In this document: in pieces, positions 17,824 through 26,447 of the stretch
Position numbering within the stretch: position 1 is the stretch's first letter
Layout: the number at the start of each line of letters is the position of its first letter
Source: Roseibium alexandrii DFL-11
GTDB lineage: Bacteria > Pseudomonadota > Alphaproteobacteria > Rhizobiales > Stappiaceae
NCBI RefSeq assembly: GCF_000158095.2
Contig: NZ_CM011002.1
Coordinates: 2,947,203 to 3,011,202 of the forward strand
Reading direction: 5' to 3'
Length of the DNA: 64,000 nt
The notes under the pieces: model-generated
Seen by the model: the letters and a program-made list of their open reading frames with translations, nothing else
Databases searched by the model: none
Told to the model about the DNA's origin: nothing
Program-made: the position numbers and the translations under genes

Positions 17824-19197
17824 TCAGTAGGCGTAATCCCGGAAGATCTGTGACAGATCTCCGTTCCACGATCCGTTGTACCGCTGAAGAAGAATGTCAG
17901 CCGGGCACATGCCCGCTGCAAGTCCCTCCTCAACAGGTGCCAGATGAACCCGTTCATCCAGGTCGCCATCACTCATGCGCGCGCGGCGTTTGAGGCCTTC
18001 CTGGGACAACGCTAGTACCTCTTTGGCTACATCGAGCACGGTTCCAGTGCGGAACGGGGTCTGCAACGCGGTTTCCGGTACACGAGCCCGCAACGCCGCC
18101 CGCTCTTCCGCTGTCCAGTCTTTCACCAGTTCAAACGCCTGATCCAGAACACCGGTATCGTAGAGCAGTCCGACCCACAGGGCCGGCAGCGCGCATATCC
18201 GGCGCCATGGGCCACCGTCGGCTCCGCGCATCTCGATGTATTTCTTCAGCCGGACATCCGGGAACAAGGTGGACAGGTGGTTGTTCCAGTCACCAAGGCT
18301 CGGACGAGCATCCGGGATCTTGCCCTCAAGGGCCCCATTCATGAAGGCCCGGAACGTGGTTCCGGTGACATCGTGATATTCTGAGCCCCGCTTGACGAAA
18401 TACATCGGCACATCCAGCGCCCATTCGACATAGCGTTCAAAGCCGAAGCCGTCGTCAAAGGCAAAGGGCATGTCGCCCGTGCGGTCCGTATCCGTGTCGG
18501 TCCAGATCTGGGCCCGGAAGGACTTGAAGCCATTCGGCTTGCCATCGGTGAACGGGGAATTGGCAAAGATTGCCGTCGCGATTGGCTGGAGCGCCAGACC
18601 GACACGCATCTTCTTGACCATGTCCGCTTCCGTTTCAAAATCCAGGTTCACCTGGATCGTCGACGTGCGGTACATCATGTCGAGGCCGAGGGATCCGACC
18701 TTCGGCATGTAGTTTGTCATGATGTCGTAGCGCGACTTCGGCATGCGCGGCATGTCTGCCCGGGCCCAGGTTGGTGCCATTCCAATACCCAGAAAACCGA
18801 CTCCCAGCGGCTCTGCCACCTGACGGACATGCGCCAGGTGCTGGTTGGCTTCGCGGCAAGTCTGGTGGAGATTGTCGAGCGGCGCGCCGGACAATTCGAA
18901 CTGGCCGCCAGGTTCGATAGAGATCGCACCACCGCCCTGATCATCAGCGAGGCCAATGATCTTGCCGGCGTCTTCGATCCGCTCCCAACCAAGAAGGCGC
19001 TCCATGCCTTCCAGGACCGCTTCGACACCATTGGCGCCGCCGTAGGGGATTGGCGAATTGTCCTTTACATTGAAGCCGAACTTTTCGTGTTCGGTCCCAA
19101 TCCTGAAATCGCTTGTCGGTTTGCAACCCGCTTCCAGTGTTGCCGCCAGATCAGCGACCGTTTCAATCGGTGTGGCATCGACCGTATCGCGGGCCAT
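17824..19197 (-). CDS. gshA: Glutamate-cysteine ligase (alphaproteobacterial/plant type)
   Basis: Makes gamma-glutamylcysteine, the first step of glutathione synthesis, in the cytoplasm. The 457-residue protein belongs to the plant/alphaproteobacterial GCS2-type family, distinct from E. coli GshA. Visible family features are GTEHEKFGF near the N-terminus, SIEPGGQFELSGAP, and YRTSTIQVNLDFETE with MFVKRGSEY-like and KKYIEMRGADGGPW segments. It is a single gene; gshB is not in the window. An open frame begins at the ATG at 19197 and agrees with the usual family length of about 455-460. Confidence 0.93.
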   Translation of the reverse strand: MARDTVDATPIETVADLAATLEAGCKPTSDFRIGTEHEKFGFNVKDNSPIPYGGANGVEAVLEGMERLLGWERIEDAGKIIGLADDQGGGAISIEPGGQFELSGAPLDNLHQTCREANQHLAHVRQVAEPLGVGFLGIGMAPTWARADMPRMPKSRYDIMTNYMPKVGSLGLDMMYRTSTIQVNLDFETEADMVKKMRVGLALQPIATAIFANSPFTDGKPNGFKSFRAQIWTDTDTDRTGDMPFAFDDGFGFERYVEWALDVPMYFVKRGSEYHDVTGTTFRAFMNGALEGKIPDARPSLGDWNNHLSTLFPDVRLKKYIEMRGADGGPWRRICALPALWVGLLYDTGVLDQAFELVKDWTAEERAALRARVPETALQTPFRTGTVLDVAKEVLALSQEGLKRRARMSDGDLDERVHLAPVEEGLAAGMCPADILLQRYNGSWNGDLSQIFRDYAY

Positions 19198-19352
19198 ACA
19201 ACCATCCTTTAGTGTTTGCGGTGCAAATCGTAAGGAAGCCCAGCCCCCTTAAAACCGCGATGATCCGATGCCTTTTCCGGCGTTTATGAGTTCCGGTGAT
19301 TTAGGAGTCTTGAAAGTAGAATGCAAGCGCAGATGCGACACCCAGGCGCGCC

Positions 19353-21110
19353 TCACGCAATCCTGAAGACCGTCAATGCCTCCTCACGGCCCCTGAGTTT
19401 TACAGGACCAAGGCTGGTCGCTTTTGCCCCTTCAGGTAGTTGCGCCATGGTGTCTCCGCTTGCAAGCGCAATCACCTTAGCACCTGGGTCAACGTGCTTG
19501 CCATACTCCTGCAAGCGCGCTGCAACGTTCACGGCATCACCGATGACCGTATAATTCATTCGCGAGGCAGACCCGATGTCACCAACAACAACCTTGCCTG
19601 TGTGAATGCCGATCCTGAGGCGCATGTTCAGCGCGTTATCCTTTTCAATCTCATCCGCCAATGCGGTGACTGCCGCGATTGCCTTGGAGGCATGGTCCGG
19701 TTGATCTGACGGTGCCCCCCAAAATGCCATGACACCGTCTCCAAGAAACTTGTCGATTGTCCCATCCCTGTCCGCGATCACCTTTGAGACCGTTTCGAAA
19801 TAGCCATTCAGATAGACAGCTGTTTCTTCTGCGCTCAAATTGGAAGCGAGGCTGGTGAAGCCTGCAAGGTCCGTGAACACAATCGTCATTTCCCGGAGCT
19901 CAATATTCCGGCTGTCGGTCATACCTTCTTCGATCAACCGGGTCACAAGCTGACGCGGCACGTATTTGGCAAAGGCGTTGAGAGCGCCGATTGACCCGTT
20001 GAACGCCTGATTGACGTCGTTGAGTTCAGCCAAAGGTGACGACGGCAGACGATGTTCTTCATGAAATTCCAGCTTGCGGAGGTCGGCGGCCGCTTCAGCC
20101 AGCCGTGCGAGCGGGCGCCCCAACTTCCGGCCAACCACGAAGGACAAAGCAGCTCCGGCGACCAGCGCTGCCAATGCCGCGTAGAGCACCACCTGGGTCT
20201 GGTCCAACGCTTCCCCGAACTGGTCGGCCCGGTAGAGTGTCCCAATGATCCAACCGTCGGCAGGTCCGGTGTCGAGCTCCGTATAAATTGCGGTGTAGAC
20301 CCCGCCGGACGCTGGAAACAGTCGACCGCTGATTTGGCCATCGATGATGTGTGCTTGATGCCCTGCATCCCAGATCTGGTGCAGCGGCGTCTCAGTCATC
20401 TGTTTGAGCAATGGCAGTGGCGTCTCCGGCGTTGCCGAATAATCCACTCCCTGCAAGCCGTGGACAACAATCACGTTGTTGCGGCCTGAGAGCAAAAACA
20501 CTTGCTGCCGGCTGTCCCAGGTCATGTCCCTGGCGACATCTAGAAACACGGCACGCGGATAATGCACGAACAGCCTCTGACCGTTTCCAAGGTCCAATTC
20601 GGCGGTTTTCGCGGCTTCCGCCTGCCCCTCACGCCATTCAAATGCGGACCACGCAACGTCCTGCAATGCGTCGGCCGGCGCATCGTCCATGACCGATCGG
20701 CCAAGTTCAAACTCAGTGTTCTCCGGAAGCAGCTCTTTAAAAGCTTCAAAGTCGGCGCCGTTGAGGTGCCGCTGCATCGCCGCTGCATGAACCGCAATCG
20801 TGCGAAGCAGAACATCCTGCTCCGAGAAGAACTTGTCCAAAACAGCCTGATTGGCATTCAGGATGGCCGCCGCTTGCTGATCCAGCAAGCGGCCCGCAAT
20901 GCGCCGGTCCGCAGCAGCCATGTAAGCGATGATCAATCCGCAGATCGCGACCAAAAGCAGCGAGAAAACCAACCCGAGAGCAACGCCAACTGGAATTCTG
21001 AAGGGTTTTCGGTTTTGTCTCGAATGTTTCGCCGCGCCGTGCTGGGAAAGAGCTGGAGAAGCGTTGCCTGGAGCAGAGATATCTTTTGCTGGGCGCTTCT
21101 CCTCGTCCAT
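19353..21110 (-). CDS. Membrane-bound class III adenylate/guanylate cyclase with periplasmic sensor
   Basis: The 585-residue receptor has a cytoplasmic N-terminus and a first transmembrane helix at about residues 42-68. A periplasmic sensor of some 240 residues (Cache-like by size and layout) is followed by a second transmembrane helix near residue 310 and a HAMP-like linker. The class III cyclase domain covers the last 185 residues. It keeps FTDLAGFTS and LGDGVMAFWG, the two metal-binding aspartates, and NYTVIGDAVNVAARL, so it should be active; substrate choice is not certain. Its ATG lies two bases after the rsmE stop, so they form an operon. Confidence 0.88.
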   Translation of the reverse strand: MDEEKRPAKDISAPGNASPALSQHGAAKHSRQNRKPFRIPVGVALGLVFSLLLVAICGLIIAYMAAADRRIAGRLLDQQAAAILNANQAVLDKFFSEQDVLLRTIAVHAAAMQRHLNGADFEAFKELLPENTEFELGRSVMDDAPADALQDVAWSAFEWREGQAEAAKTAELDLGNGQRLFVHYPRAVFLDVARDMTWDSRQQVFLLSGRNNVIVVHGLQGVDYSATPETPLPLLKQMTETPLHQIWDAGHQAHIIDGQISGRLFPASGGVYTAIYTELDTGPADGWIIGTLYRADQFGEALDQTQVVLYAALAALVAGAALSFVVGRKLGRPLARLAEAAADLRKLEFHEEHRLPSSPLAELNDVNQAFNGSIGALNAFAKYVPRQLVTRLIEEGMTDSRNIELREMTIVFTDLAGFTSLASNLSAEETAVYLNGYFETVSKVIADRDGTIDKFLGDGVMAFWGAPSDQPDHASKAIAAVTALADEIEKDNALNMRLRIGIHTGKVVVGDIGSASRMNYTVIGDAVNVAARLQEYGKHVDPGAKVIALASGDTMAQLPEGAKATSLGPVKLRGREEALTVFRIA

Positions 21111-21112
21111 GG

Positions 21113-21850
21113 CTACTTCCAGTCTCCAACAGTCGCCTGGACAACAGCAAGGGCTGCAACAGCCGCCGTGTCAGCTCTCAAGATTCTCGGACCCAACGGG
21201 ATTGGGGTCACGAAATCCAGGTCTTTCAAAAGTCCGCGCTCGTCTTTCGAAAACCCGCCCTCCGGCCCGATGAGAATGGCCAACGGCGGTGGTCCGTTTT
21301 CTTTCAGCTGCACAAGGGTCAAAAGAGGATTGTTGGTCTCTTCGCCTTCGTCGCAGAAAAGCAGTTTCCGGCCAGCATGTGCCTCAGGCCATGCGGTTAG
21401 AACATCTTTGAGCGACATCGGAGACAAAACAGTAGGGACAGAAAGCACGCCGCATTGCTCAGCCGCTTCAATGACATTCGCCTCCATGCGCTCGACATTT
21501 ACCCGGCTGGACTGCGTGTGCTGCGTCATGACCGGCATAAGGCTGCCCGCCCCCATCTCGACCGCCTTTTGCACCATATAATCCAGGCGGGCGTGCTTGA
21601 GCGGCGCGAACATGTAGATCAAATCGTTCGGCGCGGTTTGGTCGCGCGTCCGTTCCATGAGCTGCAGCGAACAGGCACGCCGTCCGCTGCTTTGGATCTT
21701 CGCCAACCACTCTCCGTCGCTGCCGTTAAAGACCAGAACGTAGTCCCCGTCCTTTAAACGCAAGACGTTCAGAAGGTAGTTCGCCTGCCCGCGATCTGCT
21801 TCGATCCGAGCGCCATCAGCCAGAATGTGACGCAGAAAAAGACGTTGCAT
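21113..21850 (-). CDS. rsmE: 16S rRNA (uracil-1498-N3)-methyltransferase
   Basis: Methylates U1498 of 16S rRNA using S-adenosylmethionine; a SPOUT (knotted) methyltransferase. Family motifs are visible: MQRLFL at the start, [42 protein letters not shown] and the knot region [18 protein letters not shown] start at the ATG at 21850 (245 residues), which fits the family; an extension of up to 19 codons upstream is open but unconserved. The stop is two bases before the cyclase start, so the two genes are co-transcribed. Confidence 0.9.
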   Translation of the reverse strand: MQRLFLRHILADGARIEADRGQANYLLNVLRLKDGDYVLVFNGSDGEWLAKIQSSGRRACSLQLMERTRDQTAPNDLIYMFAPLKHARLDYMVQKAVEMGAGSLMPVMTQHTQSSRVNVERMEANVIEAAEQCGVLSVPTVLSPMSLKDVLTAWPEAHAGRKLLFCDEGEETNNPLLTLVQLKENGPPPLAILIGPEGGFSKDERGLLKDLDFVTPIPLGPRILRADTAAVAALAVVQATVGDWK

Positions 21851-22018
21851 TTTAAACTCGTATTTCCCCATGCGTTTTAGGTAGGCGGTGGAATGTGCTC
21901 GATTCAAGGCGGATTTTTTAAAACGTCAGATGCTTCACAGCATTCCTGTTTCCCGGCCATTTTCAATCCTTGCGACTGTTTTAAAAGCTGCTGCCCTTGA
22001 TTTTTGAGGCCTGTTCGG

Positions 22019-23317
22019 ATGAGTAGGACTTCAATTTCGATAACCGGGAAAGTAATTCACGTGGGACAGTTTGCCGACGATGTCTCCAAGATCCATGAGC
22101 TCCTGTCCGGAGTTCTGGAGCCGACACCTCTTCAATACAGCCAATATCTGTCCGACCTTCACCAGGCCGACATCTGGCTGAAGCGGGAAGACCTGACCCC
22201 GGTCCGGAGCTACAAGGTGCGCGGTGCCTATGCCTTTATCCATCAGGCCTTGGACAAAGATCCAGACTGCGCTCTTTTCGTGTGCTCTTCCGCAGGCAAT
22301 CATGCGCAGGGCTTTGCCTTTGCATGCCGGCATTTCGGCAAGCCGGGCATCGTCTTCATGCCGCTCACAACGCCTCAACAAAAAATCCAGAAGACCCGAT
22401 CTTTTGGCGCGCCACTCGTAGACATCAAACTCATCGGTGACGGCTTTGACGCCGCGAACAAGGCTGCTCTGGAATACTGTGCTAAGAACAATGGCCTGAT
22501 GGTGCCGCCGTTTGATCACGAAACAATCATTCTGGGGCAAGCCACCGTCGGCAAGGAAATCGCGGAACAGACCCCTGAAGGCACCGACTGGGACCGGCTC
22601 ATCCTGCCGGTCGGCGGAGGCGGATTGTCTGCGGGTGTGAGCCGGTATTTTTCCGAAAAAAGCCTCACCGCGAAATTTAGCTTGGTGGAACCGGAAAACG
22701 CTCCCAGCCTTCACAACAGCCTCCAAGCAAAGGAGCGGGTGCGGCTTGACTTGGTCGATAACTTCGTCGATGGCGCAGCGGTTGCCCAAATAGGCGCAGA
22801 AAACTTCAAACAACTTTCCACCTTCGCGCCAGAAGACGTTGTCCTCGCCCCCACCGACGGTGTGTGCGCGACCATGATTGACATGCTCAACATTGAAGGA
22901 ATCGTTTTGGAGCCGGCAGGAGCGCTGGCAATTGATGCACTCAATCGGCTCCCCATGGAGCAGGTGAAGGGGAAGAAAATCGTCTGTGTGGTTTCGGGCG
23001 GCAACTTCGACTTCGAACGCTTGCCGGAGGTGAAAGAGCGGGCGCTGAAATTCTCCGGCCTCAAAAAGTACTATGTCATCCAGTTGCCACAGCGTCCGGG
23101 TGCGTTGAAAGACTTCCTGTCTCTGCTGGGCCCGGACGATGACATCGCGCGGTTTGAATACCTGAAAAAATCTGCCCGCAACTTCGGCTCTGTCCTAATC
23201 GGCATTGAGACAAAACAGCCGGAAAACTTCCAAACCCTGCATGACAGCTTCGACCGGTCCGACATTCGCTGGGAAGACATTACGGACAATGAGGCAATCG
23301 CGAACTTCGTGATCTGA
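22019..23317 (+). CDS. ilvA: Threonine ammonia-lyase (threonine dehydratase)
   Basis: Pyridoxal-phosphate enzyme that converts threonine to 2-oxobutanoate and ammonia, starting isoleucine synthesis. The 432-residue protein has PLP lysine K66 in VRSYKVRGA, the phosphate-binding loop PVGGGGLSAG, and a single C-terminal ACT-like domain (YYVIQLPQRPGALKDFL). It is the short type with one regulatory repeat, as in Bacillus and Corynebacterium, not the 514-residue two-repeat E. coli form. TGAGG precedes the ATG at 22019. A catabolic tdcB-type role is less likely because tdcB lacks the C-terminal domain. Confidence 0.9.
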   Translation: MSRTSISITGKVIHVGQFADDVSKIHELLSGVLEPTPLQYSQYLSDLHQADIWLKREDLTPVRSYKVRGAYAFIHQALDKDPDCALFVCSSAGNHAQGFAFACRHFGKPGIVFMPLTTPQQKIQKTRSFGAPLVDIKLIGDGFDAANKAALEYCAKNNGLMVPPFDHETIILGQATVGKEIAEQTPEGTDWDRLILPVGGGGLSAGVSRYFSEKSLTAKFSLVEPENAPSLHNSLQAKERVRLDLVDNFVDGAAVAQIGAENFKQLSTFAPEDVVLAPTDGVCATMIDMLNIEGIVLEPAGALAIDALNRLPMEQVKGKKIVCVVSGGNFDFERLPEVKERALKFSGLKKYYVIQLPQRPGALKDFLSLLGPDDDIARFEYLKKSARNFGSVLIGIETKQPENFQTLHDSFDRSDIRWEDITDNEAIANFVI

Positions 23318-23386
23318 CGCAGTGACCTGCCCTTGACCGGCGTCATCCCAACCGCCAATTTCACGGGGCAAAAAGGAATCACGCAA

Positions 23387-24955
23387 TTGGCCGATACCCC
23401 ATCCAACGTCGCTGAGTTTTCCGTCTCGGAAATCTCGTTTTCCATCAAACGCACGATGGAAGACGCATTCGGCTATGTGCGGGTGCGCGGCGAATTGGGA
23501 CGTATTTCGCGGCCGGGATCGGGCCACATTTACCTAGATCTGAAGGATGACCGCGCCGTGCTGTCCGGTGTTATCTGGCGCGGCGTTGCCTCCAAATTGA
23601 AGATCCAGCCGGAACAAGGCCTGGAGGTGATCGCAACGGGCAAGATCACAACCTTCCCGGGCCAATCCAAATACCAGATGGTTATCGATGCGCTGGAACC
23701 AGCTGGTGCCGGCGCGCTGATGGCGCTGCTTGAAGAGCGCAAGAAGAAGCTCGCTGCCGAAGGCCTCTTTGCCGAAGAACGCAAACGTCCATTGCCATCT
23801 TTGCCAAATGTAATCGGCGTTGTGACGTCCCCCACCGGGGCAGTGATCCGCGATATCCTGCATCGCATCTCCGACCGTTTCCCGGTCCATGTCCTTGTTT
23901 GGCCCGTCCGGGTTCAGGGCGAAACAAGCGGTGCAGAAGTTGCCAACGGCATCCGGGGCTTTAACGCTTTCCAGACTGGCGGGACAATTCCACGCCCGGA
24001 CCTCGTCATTGTTGCCCGCGGTGGTGGCAGCATCGAAGATCTGTGGGGCTTTAATGAAGAAGCTGTTGTCAGGGCAGCGGCGGAAAGCCAGATCCCCCTG
24101 ATTTCGGCCGTTGGCCACGAGACCGACTGGACTTTAATCGATCTGGCAGCAGATCTCAGAGCTCCGACGCCGACCGGGGCAGCCGAGATTGCGGTCCCGG
24201 TCAAGGCCGAGCTCATGTCTATGGTCGATGACCGGGCACGCCGCCTCTCGACCGGCTTGCAGAGGTTTGTCGGGTCACGGCGAACGGAGCTGCGCGCCGC
24301 TAGTGCTGCGCTCCCCGCCCCACGTGATCTGTTGGCTTTGCCCCGACAACGGTTCGACACGGCAGCCAACAGCCTGGAACGCGGCCTGATCGTGAACACC
24401 AAGCATCACCGCTCCACGTATCAGAACGCTTCGGCGCGCTTGTCCCCTATAGTGCTCACGCGGCTCAGCACCAAGGCACGGCAGGATCTTTTGGTTGCCG
24501 GGGATCGGCAGCAGCGGGCCCTATCTGTCGGGATTGCGCAAAAACGCCAAGCGTTTGACGCTATCGTGGCCCGATTGACACCCTCCCGGCTGTCTCAGCA
24601 CACCGCACTTTCCAAGGAGCGGGTAACTGGCCTCGGCGATCGGCTTGACCGGGCCTACCTGACCCAGCTTAAGGACAGTGCAGCCAAGTTGGATGGCCTG
24701 CAAAAACTTTTAAAGTCGCTTTCCTACAAGGATGTTCTCGCCCGTGGTTATGCCGTGGTGCGCGATGCTGATGGCCAACCGATCCGATCCACTTCCGCGG
24801 TTGAGACTGGTGCAGCGCTGTCCGTTGAACTGGCCGATGGTACACTGGATGCTGTTGCCATGAGCGGCAGCTCAGCGCCAAAGAAACCCAAAACAACCGG
24901 CCCCAAAAAAGCTGCTTCACACAAACCCGCCGCTGACCAGGGTAATCTGTTTTAG
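23387..24955 (+). CDS. xseA: Exodeoxyribonuclease VII large subunit
   Basis: Catalytic subunit of exonuclease VII, which degrades single-stranded DNA from both ends. The 522-residue protein has an N-terminal OB-fold ([34 protein letters not shown]) and a core domain with [20 protein letters not shown] and [20 protein letters not shown] long helical region follows, then a C-terminal lysine-rich tail. The first start in the frame is a TTG at 23333, but the TTG at 23387 ([11 protein letters not shown]) has AGGA nine bases upstream and fits homologues, so I use it. ilvA ends 69 bases upstream; xseB is not nearby. Confidence 0.9.
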   Translation: MADTPSNVAEFSVSEISFSIKRTMEDAFGYVRVRGELGRISRPGSGHIYLDLKDDRAVLSGVIWRGVASKLKIQPEQGLEVIATGKITTFPGQSKYQMVIDALEPAGAGALMALLEERKKKLAAEGLFAEERKRPLPSLPNVIGVVTSPTGAVIRDILHRISDRFPVHVLVWPVRVQGETSGAEVANGIRGFNAFQTGGTIPRPDLVIVARGGGSIEDLWGFNEEAVVRAAAESQIPLISAVGHETDWTLIDLAADLRAPTPTGAAEIAVPVKAELMSMVDDRARRLSTGLQRFVGSRRTELRAASAALPAPRDLLALPRQRFDTAANSLERGLIVNTKHHRSTYQNASARLSPIVLTRLSTKARQDLLVAGDRQQRALSVGIAQKRQAFDAIVARLTPSRLSQHTALSKERVTGLGDRLDRAYLTQLKDSAAKLDGLQKLLKSLSYKDVLARGYAVVRDADGQPIRSTSAVETGAALSVELADGTLDAVAMSGSSAPKKPKTTGPKKAASHKPAADQGNLF

Positions 24956-25096
24956 GACTTTGTTGCGGAGCTCGCTGCAACCCTCGGATCATGCAGATTG
25001 CGTAACCCCTCAATTTGAAAACTATTTTATACATTCCTTTTCTGAACACTTAATTCGCCGCCCCTAGACTGCCGCTTCAAGAATAGAGCTCTATGG

Positions 25097-25134
25097 ACGG
25101 ACTTCCCCGGCGGAGAACACACCGGGGCGTCCGT
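25097..25134 (+). other. Long GC-rich hairpin before the first DUF805 gene
   Basis: Stem of ACGGAC (25097-25102) with GTCCGT (25129-25134), and, after an internal bulge, CCCCGG (25105-25110) with CCGGGG (25122-25127). An 11-base loop remains. It lies 142-180 bases after xseA and 39-77 bases before the DUF805 ATG. No T-tract follows. It may be a leader RNA structure or a factor-dependent terminator. Confidence 0.45.
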
Positions 25135-25173
25135 ATATAAAGATCTCATCGGGTGAATGACGGGTTTTAGGCA

Positions 25174-25704
25174 ATGCGCGTAACGTCTAACGACTTGCAA
25201 AAGCAGTTGGAACAGCAAAACACGGCTCGGGGTCTCTCGCTGCCGCAGGTAGCCTCAACAACATTTACGGCTCCTGCATACACTGCCGCGACACAAGAAA
25301 CCAAACCCAGCAAAACGTCTGGCCCATGGTCTGCAGTGTGTTTCGTGGGTGGAACCTTGTTCGGGTTTCGAGGCCGGGTCTCCCGGCTCGACTACTGGAT
25401 TATCGGATCGACCTACACGGTCACATCCATCATTGGCTACATTGCCTTCGCCCAAACCGCAGGCTCTTTCAACTGGGGAGACATTGCTTCTGCCAGCCAT
25501 GATATCGGTTTTGTGCTCCGATTCCTGACGTTCTGTTTCGTCATGATGATGCTGCGCTTCTCTCTCGAAGCGCGCCGGTTTCAGGACCGTGGTGTGACAG
25601 GGTATTGGTACTTCGGTTATCTCGTTCCGTTTCTGAACGTCTATTTGCTGTTGGCCAACAGCCTAATGCCCGGAACCAAGGGCGCAAACCGCTACGATCT
25701 TTAA
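25174..25704 (+). CDS. DUF805 family inner-membrane protein (copy 1)
   Basis: A 176-residue protein. Residues 1-50 are hydrophilic (LEQQN, Thr/Ser/Ala/Pro-rich), then GGTLFGFRGRVSRLDYWIIG begins the DUF805 domain with about four transmembrane segments. It closes with ARRFQDRGVTGYWYF and PGTKGANRYDL, the family's most conserved positions. Function is unknown; DUF805 proteins such as E. coli YhaH/YhaI are small membrane proteins. The ATG at 25174 has no clear ribosome site. A second family member follows 169 bases downstream. It has near-average GC content for the window. Confidence 0.85.
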   Translation: MRVTSNDLQKQLEQQNTARGLSLPQVASTTFTAPAYTAATQETKPSKTSGPWSAVCFVGGTLFGFRGRVSRLDYWIIGSTYTVTSIIGYIAFAQTAGSFNWGDIASASHDIGFVLRFLTFCFVMMMLRFSLEARRFQDRGVTGYWYFGYLVPFLNVYLLLANSLMPGTKGANRYDL

Positions 25705-25872
25705 CGATTTTTGCGCGCCGAAGTAAGCAGGGCCAGCACTTTGCCTACGCCGGACACCCTCCGCAAAACTCGACGATAGCCAACTTAACTATTCAATTTG
25801 ACAGCAGCCTTAACGCTACTTTTAAGGGTTTTTCTTAGAGTATATATTTCTAGTTGTTTGAAGGTGTTTTTT

Positions 25873-26397
25873 ATGAATAGCAGAAAAGAGTTTGGTAGAC
25901 GCGGTATTGATGAAACGCGAACGAAGCGAAACCCGGTCTACATTGGTGCACAACATTACACTGCACCCGCAAAATCTGAACAGTCATCGAGTTTTCAGGA
26001 CGATCATGACGTTTCCATCGGAACAATACTTCTGAACAGTGTTGCATTCATTTTTTCATTTGAAGGGCGGCTTGGCAGAGCAATGTATTGGTACCTGCAT
26101 ACCATTCACATATTGATACTTATTTTTTTCGTTGCTTTGATGTTTTCAAATGAACATCTCAAGGACTACACGTTTCTAGAATTTTTTTCTGAATATTTTT
26201 GGCTGATGCCATTCGTATTTTTAAATTCACTCTTTAGCTGGTCCGTAACTGTACGCAGAATGCACGATCGTGGAGTGTCTGGATACTGGGTGTTCAGCTG
26301 GTTTATTCCTATAGCAGGTTCGATAATCCTATTGGTGCAAACCTTTAAAAACATGTTCTTTGCCGGAACCCAGGGCCGCAACAAATACGGAATATAA
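25873..26397 (+). CDS. DUF805 family inner-membrane protein (copy 2, AT-rich)
   Basis: A 174-residue protein with a hydrophilic N-terminus, then FSFEGRLGRAMYWYLHTIHI, four transmembrane segments, VRRMHDRGVSGYWVFSW and GTQGRNKYGI at the end. It is homologous to copy 1 but the two share only the core motifs. The coding DNA is clearly richer in A and T than its neighbours (for example the run around 26117-26240), and uses codons such as AAA, TTT and ATA more freely, suggesting transfer. ATG at 25873 has GAAGGTG eight bases upstream; an extension to 25798 is open but has no site. Confidence 0.83.
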   Translation: MNSRKEFGRRGIDETRTKRNPVYIGAQHYTAPAKSEQSSSFQDDHDVSIGTILLNSVAFIFSFEGRLGRAMYWYLHTIHILILIFFVALMFSNEHLKDYTFLEFFSEYFWLMPFVFLNSLFSWSVTVRRMHDRGVSGYWVFSWFIPIAGSIILLVQTFKNMFFAGTQGRNKYGI

Positions 26398-26399
26398 AA

Positions 26400-26427
26400 C
26401 CGCCGGAAATCCGGCGGCTTTCTTTTT
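26400..26427. terminator. Bidirectional rho-independent terminator
   Basis: Arms CCGCCGGA (26400-26407) and TCCGGCGG (26410-26417), with CTTTCTTTTT after it on the plus strand and TTTTATATT after it on the minus strand. It separates the DUF805 gene from the convergent dctM. Confidence 0.85.
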
Positions 26428-26447
26428 GGATAAACTCGACCTTAGAT

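Noticed and set aside
25810..25825. Possible second CtrA box, TTAACGCTACTTTTAA, before the AT-rich DUF805 gene
   Set aside because: The TTAA half-sites are 8 bases apart instead of 7, and the second lacks the C.
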